Assembly: GCA_016794365.1 (NCBI GenBank)
Contig: JAEUKB010000029.1
Location: 1 to 64,000 of the forward strand
Source: Myxococcales bacterium
Lineage (GTDB): Bacteria > Myxococcota_A > Polyangia > Palsa-1104 > JAEUJZ01
DNA length: 64,000 nucleotides
Direction of reading: 5' to 3'
In this document: piece after piece, positions 8,438-17,238 of the stretch
Layout: each line of letters opens with the position of its first letter
Position numbering within the stretch: position 1 is the stretch's first letter
Position numbers and translations under genes: made by a program
Notes under the pieces: generated by a model
What the model saw: only the letters and a program-made list of their open reading frames with translations
Told to the model about the DNA's origin: nothing
Database searches by the model: none

Positions 8438-9658
8438 TTCGTAGCGCAGTGCGTCGATTGGATCGAGCCGAGCTGCTTTGCGCGCTGGATAGAAGCCAAA
8501 CAGCACACCAATCGCGACGGACACTCCGAAGCCCAGGACCATCCAGAACGCTGAAAAATCGACGGGCATGCCGCCACCGAGCTTGGCAAACAGCGTCGCT
8601 GCCAGCATTCCCAGCCCAATTCCGAGCAGGCCTCCCATCACCGAGAGCACGACGGCTTCGACCAAAAACTGAAGCAAGATGTCTTTCTCTCGGGCACCGA
8701 TGGCGAGCCGGATGCCGATCTCGCGCGTTCTTTCGGTGACGGACACCAGCATGATGTTCATGATGCCGATGCCACCGACGAGGAGTGAGACCGCTGCGAC
8801 GTTGCGAAGCATACCCGTCTGCGTCTCGACGATCTTTTGCTGGGTCTGAACCAGCTCTGCCAGGTTGCGCACGGTGAAGTCGTTTTCCTGATCGTCGGTC
8901 AGCTTGTGACGCTGACGTAGGATCGAGACGACTTCGCTTTCCGCCGCTGCCAGATCGTCTTCGCTCGTCGCTGAGACCATGATCGTGCTGACATACTGAC
9001 GGTTCTGATTGAGCACGCGAGTCCGCAGCGTCAGCGACGGCATGATCAGCACATCGTCTTGATCGCTACCCATCGCGGACTGACCTTTGGCTGCCAGCAG
9101 GCCGATGACCTCACACGGCATCTGCTTGACGCGAAGCTGCTGACCGACGGGATCGGACTCTCCAAAGATGTTTTGAGCGACGGTCCTGCCCAGTACACAG
9201 ACCTTGGCCGCTGTGTCATTTTCGGCGGCGTTAAAGAAGCGACCGCGCGCGACGGGCCAGTCTCGCAGCGCCAGATAGTCCGTCGTGGTTCCGATGATCG
9301 GGGTCTGCCAGTTGAGGTTGCTGCTGACGACCTGAGCGACGGTGCGATCGACGGGAACTGCGTAACGAACCGAGCGCGCTTGCAAGATGGCTTCCACGTC
9401 GTCGCGCTGAAGCGGTCTGCCGCTGCCGGTGCCGCCCATAAAGCCACCTTGTGCCGACGCTCCGGGGACGATCATCAAGATGGCAGAGCCCATCGAGGCA
9501 ATCTGCGCGGCCACCATCTTGCGTGTGCCTTCACCGAGCACCACCGTCACAAGCAGCGCGGCGACACCGATGATGACACCGAGCGCCGTCAGCGCCGATC
9601 GCATTCGATTGCGTAGCAAGCTCCGCAGTGCCAGACGGAGCGCCATCATGACCATCAT
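8435..9658 (-). CDS. MacB/FtsX-type ABC transporter permease
   Basis: A 407-aa inner-membrane permease of the MacB type. One N-terminal membrane helix (ALTALGVIIGVAALLVTVVLGEG) is followed by a large periplasmic MacB-core domain of ~220 residues. Three C-terminal helices follow with the FtsX signature around VSVTERTREIGIRLAIGA. I chose the ATG at 9658 because it overlaps the upstream ATPase stop as ATGA and has GAGGAG 8 nt before it. An ATG 24 bp further upstream is in frame but less likely. It should work with the ATPase encoded just upstream in exporting a peptide, lipid or antibiotic-like substrate, or in mechanotransmission; the substrate is not evident. Confidence 0.92.
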   Translation of the reverse strand: MMVMMALRLALRSLLRNRMRSALTALGVIIGVAALLVTVVLGEGTRKMVAAQIASMGSAILMIVPGASAQGGFMGGTGSGRPLQRDDVEAILQARSVRYAVPVDRTVAQVVSSNLNWQTPIIGTTTDYLALRDWPVARGRFFNAAENDTAAKVCVLGRTVAQNIFGESDPVGQQLRVKQMPCEVIGLLAAKGQSAMGSDQDDVLIMPSLTLRTRVLNQNRQYVSTIMVSATSEDDLAAAESEVVSILRQRHKLTDDQENDFTVRNLAELVQTQQKIVETQTGMLRNVAAVSLLVGGIGIMNIMLVSVTERTREIGIRLAIGAREKDILLQFLVEAVVLSVMGGLLGIGLGMLAATLFAKLGGGMPVDFSAFWMVLGFGVSVAIGVLFGFYPARKAARLDPIDALRYE

Positions 9659-10416
9659 TGGAGAGTCTCCTCGTCTCGCCACTCGCTGAGTGCTTGCTTG
9701 GCCGACATGGCTGCGCGCTTTTCGTCGGTCCGCAGCCGACCGTCTTTGACCAGCAGCAGCCGTCCGGCGTACGACGCGATGTCCGGTTCGTGTGTGACCA
9801 GCAGCACCGTCAGTCCTTCAGCATTGAGCTCTTGCAGCAGCGCCATGACCTCGATCGAGGTCCGCGAGTCGAGATTTCCCGTCGGCTCGTCAGCGAGCAG
9901 CAGCTTGGGCCGCGTCACCAGTGCGCGCGCAATCGCGACTCGCTGCTGCTGACCACCCGAGAGCTGATTCGGCGTATGTCCGGCGCGAGCATCCAGTCCA
10001 ACCCGACGGAGCGCTTCTTTGGCTCGCTCGGCCCGCTCGACGGACTTCATTCCAGCGTACAGAAGCGGCAGCTCGACGTTTTCGAGCGCCGTGGTTCGCG
10101 ACAGGAGGTTGAAGCCTTGGAACACAAAGCCCAGCGTTCGCAGTCGCACACCCGCCAGCTCATCGCGACTGAGCTGCGCCACGTCCTGACCTTCCAAAAA
10201 ATACGCTCCCGAGGTGGGCCGATCGAGGCAGCCAATCAGGTTCATCAGCGTCGATTTTCCCGATCCGCTTGGACCCATGACCGCGACGAACTCGCCTTGC
10301 TCGATGAAGAGGTCGATGCCACGCAGCGCCGGAACCGCCAGATCGCCTCGCGTATAGACCTTGGTGATTTTGGAAAGCCGAAGCAGAGGCTGGCTGTTTT
10401 CAACCGCATCCGTCAT
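9655..10416 (-). CDS. ABC transporter ATP-binding protein, MacB/LolD family
   Basis: A 253-aa ATPase that powers the downstream permease. The Walker A motif GPSGSGKST is at residues 48-56, the Q-loop is VFQGFNLL, the signature is LSGGQQQR, Walker B is LLLADEPTGNLDS and the switch His is in VTHEPD. The insert and sequence style match the LolD/MacB class. I placed the start at the ATG at 10416 (MTDAVEN) because the longer frame to 10521 would run into the divergent permease gene at 10509. The stop overlaps the permease start by 4 bp, implying translational coupling. No membrane-fusion or outer-membrane partner lies nearby. Confidence 0.92.
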   Translation of the reverse strand: MTDAVENSQPLLRLSKITKVYTRGDLAVPALRGIDLFIEQGEFVAVMGPSGSGKSTLMNLIGCLDRPTSGAYFLEGQDVAQLSRDELAGVRLRTLGFVFQGFNLLSRTTALENVELPLLYAGMKSVERAERAKEALRRVGLDARAGHTPNQLSGGQQQRVAIARALVTRPKLLLADEPTGNLDSRTSIEVMALLQELNAEGLTVLLVTHEPDIASYAGRLLLVKDGRLRTDEKRAAMSAKQALSEWRDEETLQ

Positions 10417-10508
10417 GTGCGGCAAGGGTAGCGTAACTTTGTGCGATGCGCCGGGCTCGACGACGAAAAAGTTGAGACGGCAAACACCCCATGCTACCCA
10501 CGGCCTAG

Positions 10509-11918
10509 ATGTCATCGTCACAGCTAGAACGAAGGCTCGGTGCCGTCGATGCGGCAGCTCTCCTCGTCGGGAGCATGATTGGCTCAGGGATCTTCATTGC
10601 TCCGTCGCTGATGGCCAAAAACATCGCAGCGCCTGGCATCTACTTGGGGCTGTGGGGACTGGCTGGGCTGTTTACGCTGCTCGGTGCGTTGAGCTACGCG
10701 GAGCTGGCGGCGATGATGCCCGAAGCCGGTGGTCAATACGTCTATCTGCGACGGGCGTTTGGGCGACTTCCGGGCTTTTTGTATGGCTGGACGCTGTTTC
10801 TGGTGATCCAGTCGGGCTTCGTCGCTGCGGTCGCGATTGCGTTTGCCAAATACCTCGGGATTTTTCTGCCGTGGGTTGGTGAAGAGCGAATGTGGCTGAC
10901 GCTGTATCAAGGCAGTCACGGTCCCGTCGGAATCTCTTCGGGACAGGCTGTGGCGCTGGTGGTGATCGCGGTGTTGACCTACATCAACACGCGCGGTGTC
11001 GTCGCTGGAGCCGCCGTGCAAAACCTCTTTACCGGGCTGAAGCTGCTGGCGCTGTGGGCGCTGATTGCGCTGATTTTGATCCTAGGAAACGGTCATGTGG
11101 CGCACTTTGTCCCCGTTTGGAGCACCGATGTTCCACGCGTTTCGGGTGCGGTTTCGGCAGGCTTTTTGGCTGCACTCGGCGTCGCTGCATCGAAGGCTCT
11201 GTTCTGTTACGACGCGTGGAACACCGTCACGTTTGCTGCGGCAGAAGTTCGTGATCCCGCTCGCAGCTTGCCAAGAGCACTGATCGCCGGAACGCTGGTT
11301 ACGACGCTGACATACGTGCTGGCCGCCGCTGGCTATTTGTATTTGGTTCCGCTTTCGCAGATGGCGCAGGTTCCCGAAAATCGAATCGCCGCCGAGGCTG
11401 CCCAGCGCTTGCTCGGTTCCGTCGGTGGACAGCTGATTGCTGCTGCGATCTTGGTATCGACGTTTGGCTGCATCAACGGAATGATTCTCGGCGGGGCGCG
11501 GGTGCTGTTTGCGATGGCGGAAGATGGGCTGTTTTTCCGTCGAGCAGGACAGCTCAATCAGAGACGCGCTCCGAGCTGGGCACTGGTCATGTTGGGGCTG
11601 TGGTCGGCAGTGCTGACGATGTCGGGCAAGTACGATGACCTGCTGACCTACACGACGTTTGCGTCGCTGCTCTTTAATGCGGCGACGGCGGCATGCGTAC
11701 TGGTATTGCGTCGTCGGCTTCCCGATGCGGCGCGTCCGTATCGAGCGCTGGGCTATCCTGTTTCGACGGTGGCGTTTATCTTGGTGGCGCTCGGCTTTGT
11801 GGTCTACATCGTGCAAGGCGATCCGCGCTCGTCGCTGTATGGGCTGGGCTTGGTGCTGCTCGGGGTTCCGGCGTACTTTCTTGTGGGTCGCGAATCTTCG
11901 TCGCTGAAGTCACACTGA
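10509..11918 (+). CDS. APC-family amino acid permease
   Basis: A 469-aa secondary transporter of the amino acid-polyamine-organocation superfamily with about 12 membrane segments. The first helix carries GSMIGSGIF, the unwound substrate-binding motif of the family. SYAELAAMMPEAGGQYVYLRRAFG is the conserved second helix and loop (quoted here only as family context), and a later helix carries YDAWNTV. Substrate is not determinable. The gene is divergent from the ABC ATPase gene, 92 bp between starts, and is followed by the two DUF4139 genes in the same direction. Confidence 0.9.
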   Translation: MSSSQLERRLGAVDAAALLVGSMIGSGIFIAPSLMAKNIAAPGIYLGLWGLAGLFTLLGALSYAELAAMMPEAGGQYVYLRRAFGRLPGFLYGWTLFLVIQSGFVAAVAIAFAKYLGIFLPWVGEERMWLTLYQGSHGPVGISSGQAVALVVIAVLTYINTRGVVAGAAVQNLFTGLKLLALWALIALILILGNGHVAHFVPVWSTDVPRVSGAVSAGFLAALGVAASKALFCYDAWNTVTFAAAEVRDPARSLPRALIAGTLVTTLTYVLAAAGYLYLVPLSQMAQVPENRIAAEAAQRLLGSVGGQLIAAAILVSTFGCINGMILGGARVLFAMAEDGLFFRRAGQLNQRRAPSWALVMLGLWSAVLTMSGKYDDLLTYTTFASLLFNAATAACVLVLRRRLPDAARPYRALGYPVSTVAFILVALGFVVYIVQGDPRSSLYGLGLVLLGVPAYFLVGRESSSLKSH

Positions 11919-11953
11919 ACGATTCGATGTCTGGGAAGGCAGAAAGGCGTTTT

Positions 11954-13933
11954 ATGTCGCGCTGTTCTTTGTCGTCGCTGTTTTTGCTGGGAATGGGATG
12001 GATTCCGACGGAAGCGCTGGCGATGGATGCGCCAGTGACGGCGGTGACGGTCTACAGCGATCGCGCGCGTGTGACGCGAACGGCGAAGGTGACGCTAAGC
12101 GGTGCGCATCCGACGCGGATCGAGCTGCCACTGCTGCCTGCGCGCGTCGATCCGTCGAGCATTCGAGTGGATGTTCAGTCGGCCAAAGGGGACGATGCGG
12201 CGGTTCAGCGCGTCGAGGTTGCCTTTGTCGATGCGAGTGAAGCGAAGCTGCCGACGCAAGAGGCGGAAAAGCTGCTGTCGGAGGTGGATGCGATCGATGA
12301 TCAGCTTGCGACGCTTTCCGTCGAGCAGGGTGCCTATGCGGCGCAGCTTCGCTTGCTTGGTCGGGTGCTCCCGTCAGCGAGTGGTCTTGCGGGTGGTCAG
12401 TCGGGTTCGCTGCCTCCGCCGAAGCTGAATCCGTCGGGCTGGGGCGCGGTGTTTGCCTGGACTCGTCAGCAACACGAAAAGCTACAGAGCAAGTCGCGAG
12501 AGCTGAGTGAAAAGCAGCGACAGCTTCAGCTTCAGCGCAGAATTCTCGTCGAAAAAGGCCAGAAGCTCGGCGGGCTGCTACGGCAAGGTGGACATCGGGT
12601 GACTGCGACGCTGACTGGGTTGGGATCTGCGTCGGTGGCGCTCAGTTATCAGGTCTTCGGTGCGCGCTGGCGACCGTCGTACGACTTGCAGCTTGTTCCC
12701 GATAAAAACCGGGTAGAGCTGTCGCTGGCCGGGCTGGTCAGCCAAGAGAGCGGCGAAGACTGGACCGACGCGAAGCTGACGCTTTCGACCGCAGTTCCGG
12801 CCACAGCGACGCAGCTTCCGAAGCTGCTGACGTGGAAGCTGGGTGAGCGGGAGCGCTTCATTCCGACGCCGCAGCCACAGCGAGAGCCCGTGCCGCCAGC
12901 ACCGCCACAGCCTCCAGTGCCGATTTCGATCGAGTCGGATCCGACGGAAAGTCTGCGACGGCGCTTTTCGAGCAAGCTTGCGGTTTCTCTGCGTGGGCCC
13001 GACGGCAATCACGCGCAGACCAAGAAAGCGGAGCAGTATCACGTCAAAGCGATGGCTGACAGCGATGATGCAGTGATGGATGGCGTACCGCCACCGCCGC
13101 CGCCTCCTCCTCCTGAAATGGCTGCACCCGTCCAAGTCGAAGCGACGACTGCATCGGTTCAGAGCTATGAGTCCATCGCGGTGATGGATCGCGTCTCTTC
13201 TCATCGAAGCAGCGCGACGGCAGCAAGGGTTACAGTGGTTGGTGTTGGACTGAGTCCACCGCCTGGCTATCGACCACCGGATCAGAGTGCGGCGCTTTTG
13301 TCGTCGGCATCGGGTGGCTATGACATGGTGTTTGCGGCGGCAGCTCCGGATACGGTCAAGAGTGGGCAGGGTGAGCGACGAGTGGCCTTGCTCTCGCGTA
13401 GCTTTCCCGTCGAGGTTCATCGCAAGATTCTGCCCGCGCTGGCTCCGGAAGCGTTTCTCGTCGCAGACATTCAGAACCAAGGGACCGATCCTTTGCCGTC
13501 TGCAAAAGCGCAGCTCTTCGTCGGTGCTGATCCGGCGGGTGTGGCGCAGCTTGCGCTGATGGCTCCGGGGGAAGTGATCTCGCTGCCGCTGGGACTGGAT
13601 CATGCGATTCGTCCAGCACGCAATGTGTCGGTTCACACCGTCGAAAAAGGCATCTTCAGCAAGGACGAGGTCAGCGAATATACGGTGACGACGGAGATTG
13701 TGAATCCGTATCGGATGCCGCTGCGCGCACGGATCGCGGATCAGGTGCCGCTCGTCGGTGACAAGAACGTCGAGATCAAGCTGATTCAGACGGATCCAGT
13801 TGCGCAGTTTGACGAAAAGACCGGCGTGCTGGAGTGGCGTCCGCAGCTTGCGCCGGGCGCGAAGCTGGTGACGAAGTTTGTGTATACGCTGCGACGGCCC
13901 AAGGGCTATCGACTCGGACAGGCGCAGTACTAG
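11954..13933 (+). CDS. DUF4139 / MuiA-like exported protein, copy 1
   Basis: A 659-aa protein of the mucoidy-inhibitor MuiA-like family. A signal peptide ends at TEALA. An N-terminal DUF4140-type module starts VTVYSDRARVTR. A coiled-coil stretch lies around residues 100-200 (KLQSKSRELSEKQRQLQLQ). The DUF4139 beta-rich domain begins near ALSYQVFGARWRPSYDL. A long insertion includes a run of nine prolines before the C-terminal half. The start at 11954 gives a clean signal peptide and has AAAGG upstream; an in-frame ATG at 11927 is an alternative. Family function is poorly understood. It lies 11 bp before a second, shorter member. Confidence 0.85.
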   Translation: MSRCSLSSLFLLGMGWIPTEALAMDAPVTAVTVYSDRARVTRTAKVTLSGAHPTRIELPLLPARVDPSSIRVDVQSAKGDDAAVQRVEVAFVDASEAKLPTQEAEKLLSEVDAIDDQLATLSVEQGAYAAQLRLLGRVLPSASGLAGGQSGSLPPPKLNPSGWGAVFAWTRQQHEKLQSKSRELSEKQRQLQLQRRILVEKGQKLGGLLRQGGHRVTATLTGLGSASVALSYQVFGARWRPSYDLQLVPDKNRVELSLAGLVSQESGEDWTDAKLTLSTAVPATATQLPKLLTWKLGERERFIPTPQPQREPVPPAPPQPPVPISIESDPTESLRRRFSSKLAVSLRGPDGNHAQTKKAEQYHVKAMADSDDAVMDGVPPPPPPPPPEMAAPVQVEATTASVQSYESIAVMDRVSSHRSSATAARVTVVGVGLSPPPGYRPPDQSAALLSSASGGYDMVFAAAAPDTVKSGQGERRVALLSRSFPVEVHRKILPALAPEAFLVADIQNQGTDPLPSAKAQLFVGADPAGVAQLALMAPGEVISLPLGLDHAIRPARNVSVHTVEKGIFSKDEVSEYTVTTEIVNPYRMPLRARIADQVPLVGDKNVEIKLIQTDPVAQFDEKTGVLEWRPQLAPGAKLVTKFVYTLRRPKGYRLGQAQY

Positions 13934-13944
13934 GAGGCTGACCC

Positions 13945-15588
13945 ATGACGACGACGCGGACCCATATGAAGATTTTCGCGACGACGCTGGCTGGGACGGC
14001 ACTGTGTCTGCCGACGCTGGCTCAGGCTGATCGCGTCAGCAAAGTAGTGGTGTATCCCGATCGCGCGCAGGTGACGAGAGTCGGGCAGGTGAGCTGCGGA
14101 GACAAAGTGCTGGTGCGCTTTGTGGGGTTGCCTCCAGCGACGGATGCGCAGTCGGTGCGGGCGCAGTTGGATGTACCGGGTGCTTCGGTGCTCGGTGTGC
14201 GTACCGAATCGGAGATCTTGAGCGCGCCGTATGCCAAACAGGTGGAACAGCTCGACGAAGAGCTTCGGCTGATCGACGAAGAGCTCAAGCAGCTTGGGGA
14301 TCAGCGCAGTCGTGAGCAAGCGGTTGAGTCGGTGGCGACACGCTACGAAGATGTGGCGGTGACGCTGCTCGGACGAGAGCTGAACGAGCCGCCGGGGAAT
14401 CCTTCGTCGCCCGCGCAGCTTCCGAAGGCGTGGTCGCTGGCGCTTGAGGCTCCGCTCAAGCTTCGGCTGGAGCATGCGGCGCAGAAGGCTGGCTTTGAAA
14501 AGCGCAGTCGAGAGCTTCGTCTGAAGCGCGAAGAGCTGGCGAGCAAGCGACAGCGCCTCGTCTCTGCGTCACAGCAGCGACAGCTCAATGCGGAAGTGTT
14601 GCTGACGTGTCCGTCTGAGCCAACCGATCGCAAAGCGCAGGTGGAGCTGACCTATCTGGTCGGTGGCGCGGGCTTTTCGATGGAGCACGAGGCGCGGCTG
14701 TCGGAACAAGGCGCGGTGGAACTGACGACCTACGCGATGCTCACGCAGCGAACGGGAGAAGACTGGAAAGATGCGAAGGTGATCGTCTCGACGGCGATTC
14801 CTCGGCAAAATGCGACACCGCCCGAGCTGATTCCTTTGCGCGTGACCGCGACGGAACGAACGCCGCCAAAGCGTCTGCTCGTCAGTCGGGTGGAAGAGAG
14901 CGTCCATCGCGAAGCGTCGGGGAGTGCGGCTCAGACGACAAGCTCGACGGGGAAAAATCTTCAGCTTGTGGATCAAGGTCTGTCGGTTCAGTTCGTGGCA
15001 CCTCAGACGGCGGATATTGCGGGGGACGGAACGCCGGTTCGGATTCGCGTGGCGAGAGCTGATCTGCGCAGCCGCGTCGTGTATCGGACGATTCCCAAGC
15101 TTCAGCCGTTTGTGTTTCGCGTCGCAGACTTGGTCAATACCGCCGGGTATCCGCTGCTCGCGGGACCGATCGATGTGTATCGCCAAGGTCAGTTTTCCGC
15201 GCGCTATGCGCTGCCGCGTGTTGCGGCGGGAGAGCGCTTCGAGCTGAGCTTCGGGCTGCTCGATCGCGTGAAGGTGAAGCGAACGATCTTGGAAGAGATC
15301 GCGCGCGACAAAGGCATCTTGGGAACGACGCGGCGGCATCGCTACGGCTATCGCTTTGAAGTGGAAAGTTATCTGCCCGGCGGGGAAGAGATCGAGCTTC
15401 TGGAGCACATTCCCGTGTCAGAGCTAGACGACGTGAAGGTGGCGCTCGATGCGAAAGCGACACCCGGTTATGAGCTGCGTGCTGCCGACGGAATCGTGAG
15501 CTACAAGCTGCGTCTGTCCGCCGGGGAAAAGCGCGCGGTGGAACTTCACTATTACGTTGATGCCCCGGCGAGCATGCTCGGTGAGTAA
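13945..15588 (+). CDS. DUF4139 / MuiA-like exported protein, copy 2
   Basis: A 547-aa relative of the preceding protein. After a signal peptide (THMKIFATTLAGTALCLPTL, ending AQA) comes VVVYPDRAQVTRVG, the same N-terminal motif as copy 1. A coiled coil follows (LRLKREELASKRQRL), then the DUF4139 domain with LVGGAGFSMEHEARL and a C-terminal ending similar to copy 1. It lacks the proline-rich insertion. AGGAGG at 13932-13937 overlaps the upstream stop codon and lies 7 nt from the ATG, so the two genes are translated from one message. The two may act as a pair at the envelope. Confidence 0.85.
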   Translation: MTTTRTHMKIFATTLAGTALCLPTLAQADRVSKVVVYPDRAQVTRVGQVSCGDKVLVRFVGLPPATDAQSVRAQLDVPGASVLGVRTESEILSAPYAKQVEQLDEELRLIDEELKQLGDQRSREQAVESVATRYEDVAVTLLGRELNEPPGNPSSPAQLPKAWSLALEAPLKLRLEHAAQKAGFEKRSRELRLKREELASKRQRLVSASQQRQLNAEVLLTCPSEPTDRKAQVELTYLVGGAGFSMEHEARLSEQGAVELTTYAMLTQRTGEDWKDAKVIVSTAIPRQNATPPELIPLRVTATERTPPKRLLVSRVEESVHREASGSAAQTTSSTGKNLQLVDQGLSVQFVAPQTADIAGDGTPVRIRVARADLRSRVVYRTIPKLQPFVFRVADLVNTAGYPLLAGPIDVYRQGQFSARYALPRVAAGERFELSFGLLDRVKVKRTILEEIARDKGILGTTRRHRYGYRFEVESYLPGGEEIELLEHIPVSELDDVKVALDAKATPGYELRAADGIVSYKLRLSAGEKRAVELHYYVDAPASMLGE

Positions 15589-15621
15589 ACTGCGTAGGAT
15601 TTGTCGCAAACCGTTACATCC

Positions 15622-17238
15622 ATGAGCGATCGCACTGTGTCTGCTTCGTCTGCTTCTGCTTCGTCTTCTTCCGTCGCTGCTTCGTCTGCGCCTGCCGATG
15701 ACTTGGGACAGTCGGCGCGACGTGGAGCGCTGTTCATTCCGCTCGCCAAGCTGTGGTTTTTGGTGGCGGCGCTGCTCCTTCAGCTGCTTTTGCCTCGGGC
15801 GCTGGGGAGCGCGGCGCTGTACGGCGTGTGGACGCTGGTGTCGTCGTGGCTTTCGACGTTCAACAACGTGATGATCACAGCGACGATTCAAGCGGTTGCG
15901 TACTTTGCGGCGGGCGGACCGTCGGCGGTGGAACAGGCGAAAAAGACCGCGCTCAAGATGAACCTACTGATTGGCGGGGGCTCGGCGACGCTGTTTTTCC
16001 TGTTGGCACCGCTGATTGCTAGCTTTGAGCACGACGCGGAGCTGACGTCGCAGCTTCAGCTTGGGTCGCTCATCATCTTGGGCTATAGCTTTTACGCGGT
16101 CTTCGTCGGTGCAGCGAACGGAGCGCGACAGTTTCACGAGCAAGCGGGACTCGATATCACCTTTGCGACGATGCGAACTGGCTTGGTTCTTGTCGCGGCG
16201 CTTTTGCTGCACAGCACGCTGGCGGCGGTGGGCGGCTGGGTGTTGGCGGCGCTGCTCATCTTGATCTTGTCGGCGCTGCTCGTCGGTCTGCCCAAAGCGA
16301 CAGAGGGAGAGCCGATCTCGGTTCGGACGATGCTCGGCTTTGGTGCGTGGCTGGCGCTGTATCTGATGGGACTGAACGCGCTGATGTTCATGGATGGCTG
16401 GTGGCTCAAGCGGCTGTATACCGAAGCGCAGACGGGACTTTCGCCCGTCGAGGTCAAGCGCACGGTCGATGCAGTGGTTGGGATTTACGGTGCGGCTCAG
16501 ACGGTGGCGCGGCTTCCGTATCAGCTGATCGTCGCGGTGACGTTTGTGGTGTTTCCGCTGCTGTCGGCGCCCGCTGTGAAGGCCGATCGAGAGCGCACCC
16601 AGCGCTACATCTCTGCGACGCTGCGCTATTCGCTGATCGCGATCCTCGGGCTGGTATCGGCGCTCGGAGTTCGTCCCCAAGCGACGCTGCGACTGCTGTT
16701 TCCGCCGGAGTACATGGTTGGAGGTCCGGCGCTGGCAATTCTGCTCGGTGCGTATGTGTGCTTTTCGCTGCTTAGCATCGTCGGAACCATCACAAACTCG
16801 CTCGGACGGACGGTTCATACCGCGCTGATGGGGCTGCTGACGGTGATTTTGTCGGCGCTGTCGGTCTACACGAGCATTCGCTATTCGCTGGGACTCGGAC
16901 ATCAGCCGCTGCGTGCGGCGGCGCTGGGTCTTTTGGCTGGCATGGGCGGCGGTCTTGTCATCGGGCTGGTCTATCTGTGGCAGACACTGCGAGCGACGCT
17001 GCCAATGAAGACGCTGCTACGGACCGGGCTGGCGCTGGGCGTGGTGCTTGGACTCGGGCAGTTCTGGCCAGCGGCGGGAAGCGCGGGTCTTTTGGGCAGC
17101 AAGATCGGGACGATCCTGTGCGCGGGCCTGTCGGGTGTGGTCTATCTGGTGATTCTGCTGCTTAGCAAAGAGCTGTCGCTCAAAGAGCTGGCGCTTCTGC
17201 GACGAGAACGTCCGCAAGGACCGTCGCTGGATGCGTAG
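15622..17238 (+). CDS. Polysaccharide flippase-like membrane protein (MATE/Wzx superfamily)
   Basis: A 538-aa polytopic protein with 12-14 predicted membrane segments after a Ser/Ala-rich cytoplasmic leader of ~30 residues. Features resembling the Wzx/oligosaccharide exporter family are RRGALFIPLAKLWFLVAALL at the first helix, LGSAALYGVWTLVSSWLSTFN after it, and LPYQLIVAVTFVVFPLLSA in the middle. It probably moves a lipid-linked glycan across the inner membrane. The ATG at 15622 is preferred over a TTG at 15601. Its stop codon directly abuts the stop of the convergent retron RT gene with no bases between. Confidence 0.8.
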   Translation: MSDRTVSASSASASSSSVAASSAPADDLGQSARRGALFIPLAKLWFLVAALLLQLLLPRALGSAALYGVWTLVSSWLSTFNNVMITATIQAVAYFAAGGPSAVEQAKKTALKMNLLIGGGSATLFFLLAPLIASFEHDAELTSQLQLGSLIILGYSFYAVFVGAANGARQFHEQAGLDITFATMRTGLVLVAALLLHSTLAAVGGWVLAALLILILSALLVGLPKATEGEPISVRTMLGFGAWLALYLMGLNALMFMDGWWLKRLYTEAQTGLSPVEVKRTVDAVVGIYGAAQTVARLPYQLIVAVTFVVFPLLSAPAVKADRERTQRYISATLRYSLIAILGLVSALGVRPQATLRLLFPPEYMVGGPALAILLGAYVCFSLLSIVGTITNSLGRTVHTALMGLLTVILSALSVYTSIRYSLGLGHQPLRAAALGLLAGMGGGLVIGLVYLWQTLRATLPMKTLLRTGLALGVVLGLGQFWPAAGSAGLLGSKIGTILCAGLSGVVYLVILLLSKELSLKELALLRRERPQGPSLDA

